This document shows, one piece after another, positions 1 through 7,336 of a stretch of 37,725 nucleotides of DNA (position 1 is the first letter of the stretch; the number at the start of each line of letters is the position of its first letter). The notes beneath the pieces are model-generated. The model made no database searches, was not told the DNA's origin, and was given only the letters and a program-made list of their open reading frames with translations. Made by a program: the position numbers and the translations under genes. This stretch comes from Bacteroidia bacterium (GTDB taxonomy: Bacteria > Bacteroidota > Bacteroidia > DATLTG01), in the NCBI GenBank assembly GCA_039924845.1, contig JBDTAC010000085.1, positions 1-37,725 on the forward strand, given 5' to 3'.

Positions 1-906
1 GATGATTTTTTAGACAGCCGAAAAATTTTATTGTTGAACAGTGACATAAATTTCGGACTGGCTGCGCCAAAGCAGAGCATGAAAAATTATTTTTACAAAA
101 ATGCGGATGCGGACGAACTCCTTTTTATTCACAAAGGAACAGGAAAATTAAAAACTTTTCTGGGAACAATTCCTTTTGAATACGGCGATTACCTGATTAT
201 CCCGCGTGGAATGATTTATCAAATCGAATTTGACACAACGGACAATCGCTTATTATTTGTAGAAAGTTTTTCTCCGATTTATACGCCGAATCGTTACCGC
301 AATCCTTTCGGACAATTATTGGAGCATTCACCTTATTGCGAGCGTGATTTAAAGCTTCCGCAAGATTTAGAAACGCACGATGAAAAAGGTGATTTTATCA
401 TCAAAATAAAAAAAGAAGGAATGTTGCACGAAGTAGTTTATGCGACACATCCTTTTGATGTAGTGGGTTGGGACGGTTACAATTTCCCTTACGGATTTTC
501 CATTCATAATTTTGAGCCGATTACTGGACGCGTGCATCAGCCGCCACCTGTTCACCAAACATTTGAGTCCAGCCATTTTGTGGTGTGTTCATTTTGTCCG
601 CGTTTGTACGATTATCATCCGCTTTCTATTCCTGCGCCATACAATCACAGCAATATAGACAGTGACGAAGTATTGTATTATGTGGATGGAGATTTTATGA
701 GTCGCAATAATATTAAACAAGGATATATTACTTTACATCCAAAAGGTATTACGCACGGACCAGCGCCTGGAGCGATGGAGCGCAGTATAGGACATACATC
801 CACAAAAGAATTAGCTGTAATGGTAGATACTTTTCGACCATTGATGGTTACAAAGGAAGCGATGGGAATTGACGATGGAAAATATTATAAAAGTTGGGTA
901 GAATAA
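1..906 (+). CDS. hmgA: homogentisate 1,2-dioxygenase, 5' end outside window
   Basis: This enzyme opens the ring of homogentisate to maleylacetoacetate in tyrosine and phenylalanine breakdown. The reading frame is open from base 1, so 301 C-terminal codons are visible; the family is usually about 380 residues or more, so the N-terminus lies before the window. In visible numbering, His216 (in YNHSN), Glu223 or Asp222 (in DSDE) and His252 (in GITHGP) fit the iron-binding His/Glu/His set. The spacing of the two histidines (36) equals that between the human ligands His335 and His371. The signature around HPKGITHGPAPG is characteristic. The next gene on the same strand, hppD, makes its substrate. 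The TTG at base 31 is an internal leucine codon, not a start. Confidence 0.93.
   Translation, partial: DDFLDSRKILLLNSDINFGLAAPKQSMKNYFYKNADADELLFIHKGTGKLKTFLGTIPFEYGDYLIIPRGMIYQIEFDTTDNRLLFVESFSPIYTPNRYRNPFGQLLEHSPYCERDLKLPQDLETHDEKGDFIIKIKKEGMLHEVVYATHPFDVVGWDGYNFPYGFSIHNFEPITGRVHQPPPVHQTFESSHFVVCSFCPRLYDYHPLSIPAPYNHSNIDSDEVLYYVDGDFMSRNNIKQGYITLHPKGITHGPAPGAMERSIGHTSTKELAVMVDTFRPLMVTKEAMGIDDGKYYKSWVE
80..96 (-). repeat. AT palindrome, degenerate copy inside hmgA
   Basis: GAAAAATTATTTTTAC matches the core of the window-wide palindrome and is translated here as KNYFY. It may be a chance match, since AT-rich coding sequence favours such runs. Confidence 0.3.
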
Positions 907-923
907 AAATATAAAAATGAAGG

Positions 924-943
924 TTCAAAAAAATATTTTTTCG
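924..943 (+). repeat. AT palindrome copy between hmgA and hppD
   Basis: TTC, seven A, TA, six T and CG form a near-perfect inverted repeat 18 bases after the hmgA stop. A weaker relative (A7-TTA-T5 flanked by AC) lies at 1000-1017, close before the hppD start. Confidence 0.6.
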
Positions 944-1042
944 GCACAAGCTCGTGCGATGTGGTAATGACAAGGTTCCTGACTTGGTATTCTTCATCAC
1001 AAAAAAATTATTTTTACAAACATTTATTCAAAAAAAGAAATT

Positions 1043-2182
1043 ATGGAAACACAAAACAATCATACTGAAATAGAAAAGATTTACAAAACAGCTGGAGATT
1101 TTTTACCGCTTAACGGAACCGATTACATCGAGTTTTACGTGGGAAATGCGAAGCAAGCTGCGCATTATTATAAAACTGCTTTTGGCTTTCAATCACTTGC
1201 CTACAAAGGTTTAGAAACTGGTTGCAAAGAATATTCTTCGTACGTTTTAATGCAAGATAAAATACGTTTGGTGTTAACGACTCCGCTCAATTCTTCTTCG
1301 CCAATTAATCAACATTTAGCAAAACATGGCGATGGCGTAAAAGTAATTGCTTTGTGGGTGGACGATGCAGAAAAATCTTTTCACGAAACAGTGAAACGTG
1401 GCGCAAAGCCTTTCATGGAGCCAGTTACAGAAAAAGACGAACATGGAGAAGTAAAACGTTCTGGCATTTATACGTATGGCGAAACGGTTCACATTTTTGT
1501 AGAACGCAAAAATTACAAAGGATTATTTTTACCAGGTTACAAAGCTTGGAAATCAGAATACAATCCGGAAAGTGTCGGACTAAAATACATTGATCATTCC
1601 GTTGGAAATGTAGGTTGGAACGAGATGAATAAATGGGTGGAATATTATGAGAAGGTAATGGGATTTGTCAATTTACTTTCCTTTGACGACAAAACAATTT
1701 CTACGGAATATTCCGCTTTGATGAGTAAAGTTATGTCGAACGGAAACGGAAGAATTAAATTCCCGATTAACGAACCTGCTGAAGGAAAAAAGAAATCGCA
1801 AATTGAAGAATATATTAATTTTTACGAAAGCCAAGGTGTGCAACATTTGGCTTTGGCAACCGATGATATTATTGATACCGTTACAAAATTAAAATCACGA
1901 GGCGTAGAATTTTTAACCGTTCCGCCGGTATATTACGATGAAATATTAAATCGTGTCGGAAAAATTGATGAAGACATTCGCGCATTAGCGAAATTGGGAA
2001 TTTTGATTGATTGCGATGACGAAGGATATATGCTTCAAATTTTCACCAAACCAGTAGAAGATCGTCCGACTTTATTTTACGAAATTATTCAACGTAAAGG
2101 CGCAAAATCATTTGGAGCTGGAAATTTCAAAGCACTTTTTGAAGCGATAGAAAGAGAACAAGCGAAGAGAGGAACCTTGTAA
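1043..2182 (+). CDS. hppD: 4-hydroxyphenylpyruvate dioxygenase
   Basis: Converts 4-hydroxyphenylpyruvate to homogentisate, the step before HmgA. It is 379 residues, normal for the family, with two vicinal-oxygen-chelate halves (about 25-155 and 180-370). The iron ligands are visible as His185 (YIDHSVGN), His268 (GVQHLALAT) and Glu347 (LFYEIIQR), almost the same numbering as the Streptomyces avermitilis enzyme (187/270/349). The C-terminal helix GNFKALFEAIEREQ and end RGTL are typical. ATG at 1043 fits the usual N-terminus. The 136-base gap after hmgA contains palindrome copies but no convincing promoter, so co-transcription with hmgA is likely. A strong hairpin terminator follows at 2231. Confidence 0.96.
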   Translation: METQNNHTEIEKIYKTAGDFLPLNGTDYIEFYVGNAKQAAHYYKTAFGFQSLAYKGLETGCKEYSSYVLMQDKIRLVLTTPLNSSSPINQHLAKHGDGVKVIALWVDDAEKSFHETVKRGAKPFMEPVTEKDEHGEVKRSGIYTYGETVHIFVERKNYKGLFLPGYKAWKSEYNPESVGLKYIDHSVGNVGWNEMNKWVEYYEKVMGFVNLLSFDDKTISTEYSALMSKVMSNGNGRIKFPINEPAEGKKKSQIEEYINFYESQGVQHLALATDDIIDTVTKLKSRGVEFLTVPPVYYDEILNRVGKIDEDIRALAKLGILIDCDDEGYMLQIFTKPVEDRPTLFYEIIQRKGAKSFGAGNFKALFEAIEREQAKRGTL

Positions 2183-2230
2183 AAATTAGTTCTCTTTTTC
2201 TTGATAAAAAATTCAAGAAGAAAATATTTT

Positions 2231-2266
2231 AGCGCTCGAAAAATTAATTTTTCGAGCGCTCTTTTT
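2231..2266. terminator. terminator hairpin built on the AT palindrome
   Basis: Bases 2231-2260 are a perfect 30-base palindrome: AGCGCTCG arms enclose the AAAAATTAATTTTT core. CTTTTT follows on the plus strand, so it should end hppD transcription. It lies between convergent genes (hppD and the oppC-like gene) and may act in both directions. Confidence 0.8.
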
Positions 2267-2282
2267 GTGGTCGGAATTTGTC

Positions 2283-2305
2283 TTCCAAAAAATTATTTTT
2301 TTGAA
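2283..2305 (-). repeat. AT palindrome copy at the oppC 3' end
   Basis: TTCC, six A, TTA, seven T and GAA; it ends two bases before the TAG stop (2308-2310) of the minus-strand permease gene. Confidence 0.6.
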
Positions 2306-2307
2306 AA

Positions 2308-3660
2308 CTATTTTTTTTGTCTTGGATCCAAAGCGTCTGTCAAGCCTTCGCCCACGAGGTTGTAAACCGTTACCGTGATAAAAATAGCAAAACCAGGGAA
2401 AATAGCAAGCCACCAAGCTGTTGGTGATTGACGTGCTGCTGCAAGTAAAGCACCCCAAGTAAGTGTTTCGGCGGGTACTCCGATTCCGAGAAAAGAAAGA
2501 ATGGCTTCTGTTAAAATAGCGCTTGCAATACCAAATGCAATGGCAATAAGTACCGGCGAAAGTGCATTCGGAATAGCGTGTTTAAAAATAATTCTGTTTT
2601 CGGAATAACCCAATGCATGGGCGGCTTCGATGTATTCCAAACTTCTTACTTTCAATAATTCGGCGCGAATAAAACGCGCAATGCTCGTCCAAGAAGTTAA
2701 ACCGATAATCGCCATCACAATAAAGACAGAAGGTTTTGTAACCAGTGCGGATATGGCAATGATTAAAAATAAAGTGGGAATGGAAAGCATTATCTCGATG
2801 ATCCGCGATACGACAATGTCCACAGGGATATTTATTTTTTTAGCGAAATAAGGAATAAAGCCAAGCACTCCGCTTACCATGCTTCCGATAAAAATAATGA
2901 ACGCCATAATAATAAAAGAAATCAATAATTGTAGTAAAAAACTGCTGAAGGAATCAGCCAAAGCATCCCCCAAAATATAACTGCGACTACCAAACCCATA
3001 GAACAAAGCGAGTACAAGAAACAGGCAATTGAAAATTAATTTTCCGCGCGCCATTTTTAAACGTTCGTCTCCAAAATAGCCTGCAAGGGCTCCGAGCAAA
3101 ATGCCGATAAAAGATGCGATACTCATTGAAACAACACCTACCAGTAAGGCAATACGCGTGCCGTGTATCATCGCAGCTAAAATATCGTGCCCCAATTCAT
3201 CTGTACCAAGCCAATGCCGCCAGCTCCGAGATTTTACATTTTGAGTTGCAAATGGGCTGATGGAATGCACATTGTTTTCGTCAATATTTTTGGGAAGGTA
3301 AGGTACAGGGGGGAAAACGACCCAATCGTAATTTAATTTTTTCCATTCCACATTTTGAAAACAAGCAGGCCATTCGGCGATGCCTAAATCCACTGCATAG
3401 GAGCGACATACTGGAAAATAAATTTCACCTTTGTATTTCGCGGCAAGCGGTTTTTCATTCGCTAAAAAATCGGCGAACACAGCAATCACTACTAAGAAAA
3501 TAATAACACGAAGGGAATAAACCGCAATCCTATTTTTACGAAATTGTTTTTTTACGGTTGCCCAAAAACTTTGTTTAGTATTAGCGTCTACAATAGTTTG
3601 CAGCGCAACGTCAATACGTTTGTTCGGATTTATAATTGAAGATATAAAATTAAATTTCAT
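2308..3660 (-). CDS. peptide/nickel-type ABC transporter permease, OppC/DppC family
   Basis: Inner-membrane permease subunit of an oligopeptide-type importer, 450 residues against about 300 in E. coli OppC/DppC. TM1 is at about 46-66, followed by an enlarged periplasmic loop (67-145) and the family motif WLGTDELGHD (150-159). A second insertion at about 203-282 carries two extra hydrophobic stretches. The EAA loop that contacts the ATPase is at about 342-365 (EYIEAAHALGYSENRIIF), and the end LVGEGLTDALDPR is typical. It starts 3 bases after the upstream permease stops, so the two are surely co-translated. Substrate is not readable from sequence; peptides are the default. No ATPase gene lies next to it. 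Confidence 0.92.
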   Translation of the reverse strand: MKFNFISSIINPNKRIDVALQTIVDANTKQSFWATVKKQFRKNRIAVYSLRVIIFLVVIAVFADFLANEKPLAAKYKGEIYFPVCRSYAVDLGIAEWPACFQNVEWKKLNYDWVVFPPVPYLPKNIDENNVHSISPFATQNVKSRSWRHWLGTDELGHDILAAMIHGTRIALLVGVVSMSIASFIGILLGALAGYFGDERLKMARGKLIFNCLFLVLALFYGFGSRSYILGDALADSFSSFLLQLLISFIIMAFIIFIGSMVSGVLGFIPYFAKKINIPVDIVVSRIIEIMLSIPTLFLIIAISALVTKPSVFIVMAIIGLTSWTSIARFIRAELLKVRSLEYIEAAHALGYSENRIIFKHAIPNALSPVLIAIAFGIASAILTEAILSFLGIGVPAETLTWGALLAAARQSPTAWWLAIFPGFAIFITVTVYNLVGEGLTDALDPRQKK

Positions 3661-3663
3661 TTT

Positions 3664-5160
3664 TTATTTTCGTTTATTAGAGAAAGAAATTCTCGGATCC
3701 ACTACGGCGTATAAAATATCGGACAATAAAGTTCCTGCTAAAGTTAAAATAGCAGTAAACATCATGACAGTAAAAATGATTGGATAATTTCTGGCTAAAA
3801 GCGCGTCGTAACTTATTTTTCCCATTCCAGGAATAGAGAAAATGTACTCAATAACAAATGAACCAGAAATCATTGCCGGAAAAACACTGGCAAACAAAGT
3901 AATGATTGGAATCATCGAATTACGTAAGGCATGTTTTCTAATAACAACTTTTTCGCTTAATCCTTTTGCACGTGCTGTGCGGATATAATCTTGTCCGATA
4001 ACACTCAACATTCCGCCACGCATTTGGCGAGAGATGAATGCCAAAGAACCATACGTCCAACAAAATATAGGCAAAGCTAAACGGTAAGCCATTTGTGAAA
4101 ATTGATATAAAATTGGGGCATCACTCGGAATAGGAGGAGCACCGGGAGATGGGAACCACGAAAACCAGTCGCCACCGCAGAAAAATATAATGAGAATAGT
4201 TGCAATCCAAAAGGTGGGCAAGGAATATAAAATAAAGAGTCCAGTTGTAATTACTTTTTCGGAACGAGAGCCTTTGCTAACAGCCGATTTAATACCTAAA
4301 GGAATAGCAATCAAATAAGCTAAAATAATAGAAATACTACTGATTAACATTGTCCATTCCATCGCACTCCAAATAACAGAACTAACAGGACGTTTATCTT
4401 GATAGGAAATCCCGAAATCGCCTCTTACAAAACCTTTGCTGCGATAACGTATTTGAGAATCATTTACCCACGGAAGCGATGAATACCAAGGTTTATCGCC
4501 AAACATCCACAGATGATATTGGTTATTGATTCCGAAAAAATCAATTACGGGAATGTATCTTTTCCAAACGGATTTATTCAGTTGCATATCCGTTAAGGCA
4601 TTTTTTACAGCGTTGTAAGGACCAATAATATTAAGGAAAGAGGGTGTATTTGAAAAAAGGAAATCGATGTTGGAAAAAATAGTTTTCAGTTTAGCATCGT
4701 CGTAATTTTCATACAGCGAATTAATGTAATCTTTTGCTTTATTGATGGCTTCTACGTTTTCCGCTGTTTTCGGCATCGCGTAAAGCGCGTTTTCAAATTT
4801 CTGAATTTGTCCGTAGTATTTGGACACATCGCTCCAATTGCCGTACATATACGAGAGGCGATCTAAGTTTACTCTGCGGGAAGCTTTCGGAACTTTATAG
4901 AGCGTATCGGAGGCTGTGGCGTTGGTTATCGAGAAATAGAAAAGTGGTAAATCTAATCCTAATTTATGTCGTAAATCAATGTACGCTTTTTCATTAGAAA
5001 GTTTATCTGCAACTTGTCCTTCTCCTCCGCTCGAATTTTTATTCAACATGCTATCCACTGGATCTCCAGGCGCATTGATGCTGATAATAAAGGTAAGCAA
5101 AGAGATTGCTAAAATAGTCGGAATAAAAATGAGGACTCTTTTTAAAACGTATTTTAGCAT
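3664..5160 (-). CDS. peptide/nickel-type ABC transporter permease, OppB/DppB family
   Basis: Partner permease of the OppC-like protein, 498 residues compared with about 306 for E. coli OppB. The N-terminal segment MLKYVLKRVLIFIPTILAIS is the usual first TM. A roughly 190-residue insertion (about 40-230) follows in what should be the periplasmic loop, rich in Tyr, Asn and charged residues. The core returns with GDFGISY (about 245-251) and four or five TM segments. The EAA-type loop DYIRTARAKGLSEKVVIRKHALRNS is at about 390-414, and the end LSDILYAVVDPRI is diagnostic. ATG at 5160 gives the canonical N-terminus. It lies 41 bases after the binding-protein gene and 3 bases before the second permease. 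Confidence 0.93.
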   Translation of the reverse strand: MLKYVLKRVLIFIPTILAISLLTFIISINAPGDPVDSMLNKNSSGGEGQVADKLSNEKAYIDLRHKLGLDLPLFYFSITNATASDTLYKVPKASRRVNLDRLSYMYGNWSDVSKYYGQIQKFENALYAMPKTAENVEAINKAKDYINSLYENYDDAKLKTIFSNIDFLFSNTPSFLNIIGPYNAVKNALTDMQLNKSVWKRYIPVIDFFGINNQYHLWMFGDKPWYSSLPWVNDSQIRYRSKGFVRGDFGISYQDKRPVSSVIWSAMEWTMLISSISIILAYLIAIPLGIKSAVSKGSRSEKVITTGLFILYSLPTFWIATILIIFFCGGDWFSWFPSPGAPPIPSDAPILYQFSQMAYRLALPIFCWTYGSLAFISRQMRGGMLSVIGQDYIRTARAKGLSEKVVIRKHALRNSMIPIITLFASVFPAMISGSFVIEYIFSIPGMGKISYDALLARNYPIIFTVMMFTAILTLAGTLLSDILYAVVDPRISFSNKRK

Positions 5161-5201
5161 TGTCGGTAAATTTCTTTTTTTATAAAGCTAAGCGGATAAA
5201 T

Positions 5202-6959
5202 TTACTGAACATTTTTTAATTTGAAACCTGCTTCCCAAAAACCAGGGCGAAGAACAGAAGGGTTGGCGTTTGTAAATCTTTTTTGAATTGCCATACGTTC
5301 CGTTGGGGACCATAAAAATATGTACGAAACTTGATCGTGCAAAATCACTTGAAACTCTTTGTACATCACCGCACGTTTTACAGGATCCAATTCTACTCGA
5401 ATGGAATCAATCAAGGCATCAGATTTTGCATTTCCAAAATTAGTATAATTCGAACCACCATTTCGGGTAGATTCTGTGCTAAAAATTTGTTTGAAATCGT
5501 TCGGAACCGGCGAAGCAATCCATGCGCCACAAAACATATCGAAATTGTGTTTCTTGGTGTTGTCGAGGAAAACTGACCAATCTTGAGAAATCACATTTAC
5601 CTTTATTCCTACTTTTCGAGCTTCTTCTTGAAACATCAACGCCACTTGTTTCCGACTATCATTACCAGCATTCACCAAAAAATTAATTTCCAAAGGCACT
5701 TTTTCTCCATTGATTGTTTTGTCTAAGGTTCCGTCGCCATCGCTGTCTTTCCAACCTGCTTTTGATAACAATGCTTTTGCTTCCGCAATGTTATAATCGT
5801 ATGGTTGTATATCGTGATTGTAATCCAAGGAATCCGACGGATGAACTGGCCCGATAACAGGCGATGCCAATCCGTACATCACATCTTTTATCATTTTGGG
5901 AATATCGCACAAATGCGCCAAAGCCTGTCGCGTTTCCACATCTGCAAATTTCGGACGCGTTACATTTATCCCAATGTAGCTATACGCAAGCATGGTAGGC
6001 GTGTAGGTATTAAAATTATCAACAATTTTAGAAGATTGCGGAAGATCTTTAAAATCTTTTGGTTTGATGGAATACATGACATCCAAATTACCGGCTTTTA
6101 AAGCCACGATGGCACTCGTCATATCGTTAATTGTTTGATACGTAAGTTGAGATGGATAGGCTTGAAAATAGCAATTCAAATCTTTTAATTTATCGCCCCA
6201 CCAATTTTTTTTTCTTTCCAATACTACGCGTTGTCCAGTTGCCCATTGCGCTAATTTATATGCTCCGCTTCCACTGATAAAATTAGGATCGCGCATTCTT
6301 TTTTCCGAATTAAAATCCGTTGCGAAATCAACAATGTTAGGATCGTTGGAAATGCTTGCTGCATCAGAGGTCATTTGTTTTACAGTGTATTTATCCAACA
6401 ATCCTTTGGGATCATACATGTATCTTGGAAGTATTGAATAATCGCCGCTGGACGGCTCTGCCAAAATGTAAACATGATCGCACACTAAGGTAAATTTCAA
6501 AGGGTCTTCTGGATAAAATTTGAAATCGCTGATAAATTCATAATACGATTTATTAGGTTGATCACTTACTCTTGGATTTTTTATCGCTTTCAACGTAAAT
6601 TCCACATCTTTCGCAGTAATCTGCGTTCCGTTGTCCCATTTGGCTTCCGGACGAATACGATACGTAATAAGCAATTTCCCATCAGCCGTTTTTTTAAGTG
6701 TCGGGCGACTTTCCGCCAAAACAGGAACCGGTTTTAAATCTCCAAAACTTGGTGCTACCAAAGGTTGAAAAATATTATTAATAATGTATCCCGCGCCAGC
6801 ATCCGAATAGTCAATCGGATTCAACATATCTGGATCCGATAATTCATGAATAATTACTTGTGAGTTATCTTTTTTATAACCCGAACCGCACGAAGCTAAA
6901 AATGCCACAGAGGCTGAAGCTGCAACAACGAAAAATAAATTTTTATTCAAACAATTCAT
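5202..6959 (-). CDS. Opp/Dpp-type extracellular solute-binding lipoprotein (SBP_bac_5 family)
   Basis: Binding protein for the adjacent permeases, 585 residues. A lipoprotein signal with lipobox FLASC puts the acylated cysteine at 24. The body begins with SDPDMLNPIDYSDAGAGYIINNIFQPLV and contains the family region for bound peptide (YRIRPEAKWDNGTQITAKDVEFTL at about 93-116; GSGAYKLAQWATGQRVVLERKKNWW at about 230-254). A stretch SDGDGTLDK near 410-418 looks like a calcium-binding DxDxDG loop. First gene of the three-gene unit; a -7 box lies 45 bases upstream and a palindrome copy lies in the leader. Peptide specificity is inferred from family only. Confidence 0.92.
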   Translation of the reverse strand: MNCLNKNLFFVVAASASVAFLASCGSGYKKDNSQVIIHELSDPDMLNPIDYSDAGAGYIINNIFQPLVAPSFGDLKPVPVLAESRPTLKKTADGKLLITYRIRPEAKWDNGTQITAKDVEFTLKAIKNPRVSDQPNKSYYEFISDFKFYPEDPLKFTLVCDHVYILAEPSSGDYSILPRYMYDPKGLLDKYTVKQMTSDAASISNDPNIVDFATDFNSEKRMRDPNFISGSGAYKLAQWATGQRVVLERKKNWWGDKLKDLNCYFQAYPSQLTYQTINDMTSAIVALKAGNLDVMYSIKPKDFKDLPQSSKIVDNFNTYTPTMLAYSYIGINVTRPKFADVETRQALAHLCDIPKMIKDVMYGLASPVIGPVHPSDSLDYNHDIQPYDYNIAEAKALLSKAGWKDSDGDGTLDKTINGEKVPLEINFLVNAGNDSRKQVALMFQEEARKVGIKVNVISQDWSVFLDNTKKHNFDMFCGAWIASPVPNDFKQIFSTESTRNGGSNYTNFGNAKSDALIDSIRVELDPVKRAVMYKEFQVILHDQVSYIFLWSPTERMAIQKRFTNANPSVLRPGFWEAGFKLKNVQ

Positions 6960-6977
6960 AGATGATATTGTGGTTTG

Positions 6978-6995
6978 TGAAAATTATTTTTTTAA
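6978..6995 (-). repeat. AT palindrome copy in the leader of the binding-lipoprotein gene
   Basis: TGAAAATTATTTTTTTAA, slightly degenerate, 18 bases before the ATG. On the coding strand the A-run comes first, the same polarity as other start-proximal copies. Confidence 0.5.
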
Positions 6996-7004
6996 GATAG
7001 GGCG

Positions 7005-7012
7005 CAAATATA
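7005..7012 (-). promoter_or_regulatory. -7 box of the peptide-transporter operon
   Basis: On the minus strand this reads TATATTTG followed by CGCCC, matching the Bacteroidota -7 consensus TAnnTTTG. It would give a leader of roughly 40 bases. I see no clear TTTG at -33. Confidence 0.6.
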
Positions 7013-7075
7013 ACATTTCGATTTTATTTTTCCGTTTTTTATAAAACAATTCGATAAAAACAATTGTTAATTTTT

Positions 7076-7100
7076 TGGATGATATTTTTTTTTACATTTG
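7076..7100 (+). promoter_or_regulatory. promoter of tRNA-Ser
   Basis: TACATTTG at 7093-7100 matches the -7 consensus and a TTGG lies about 16 bases before it as a possible -33 element. The mature tRNA begins 20 bases downstream. Confidence 0.6.
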
Positions 7101-7120
7101 TCGCTCTTTTTCAAGAAACA

Positions 7121-7212
7121 GGAGAGATGCCTGAGAGGCCGAAAGGAACAGTTTGCTAAACTGTCGTACGGGTTATTCTGTACCGAGGGTTCGAATCCCT
7201 CTCTCTCCGCCA
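7121..7212 (+). tRNA. tRNA-Ser (anticodon GCU)
   Basis: A complete cloverleaf with a long variable arm, as expected for serine. The acceptor GGAGAGA (7121-7127) pairs with TCTCTCC (7202-7208). The anticodon stem is ACAGT/ACTGT with anticodon GCT at 7155-7157, and the T arm is GAGGG-TTCGAAT-CCCTC (7185-7201). Discriminator G and an encoded CCA close the gene. It reads AGC/AGU codons. Confidence 0.97.
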
Positions 7213-7253
7213 AAAGGGACTTATCATTTGAATTAAAATGTAAGTCCCTTTTT
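7213..7253 (+). terminator. intrinsic terminator of tRNA-Ser
   Basis: AAAAGGGACTTA (from 7213) pairs with TAAGTCCCTTTTT ending at 7253, with a 17-base loop and a terminal T-run, immediately after the CCA end. Confidence 0.85.
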
Positions 7254-7287
7254 CTATTGCCGCCCGAAACCAAAGAGACTTTATGTA

Positions 7288-7315
7288 TTTGTAACCAATA
7301 TTTAGCGTACCTTTG
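7288..7315 (+). promoter_or_regulatory. promoter of the DEAD-box helicase gene
   Basis: TTTG at 7288-7291 and TACCTTTG at 7308-7315 (spacing 16) resemble the Bacteroidota -33/-7 pair. GCGCC follows the -7 box. The ATG is 21 bases further, giving a short leader. Confidence 0.6.
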
Positions 7316-7336
7316 CGCCTCACAAACAAAAAAGAG

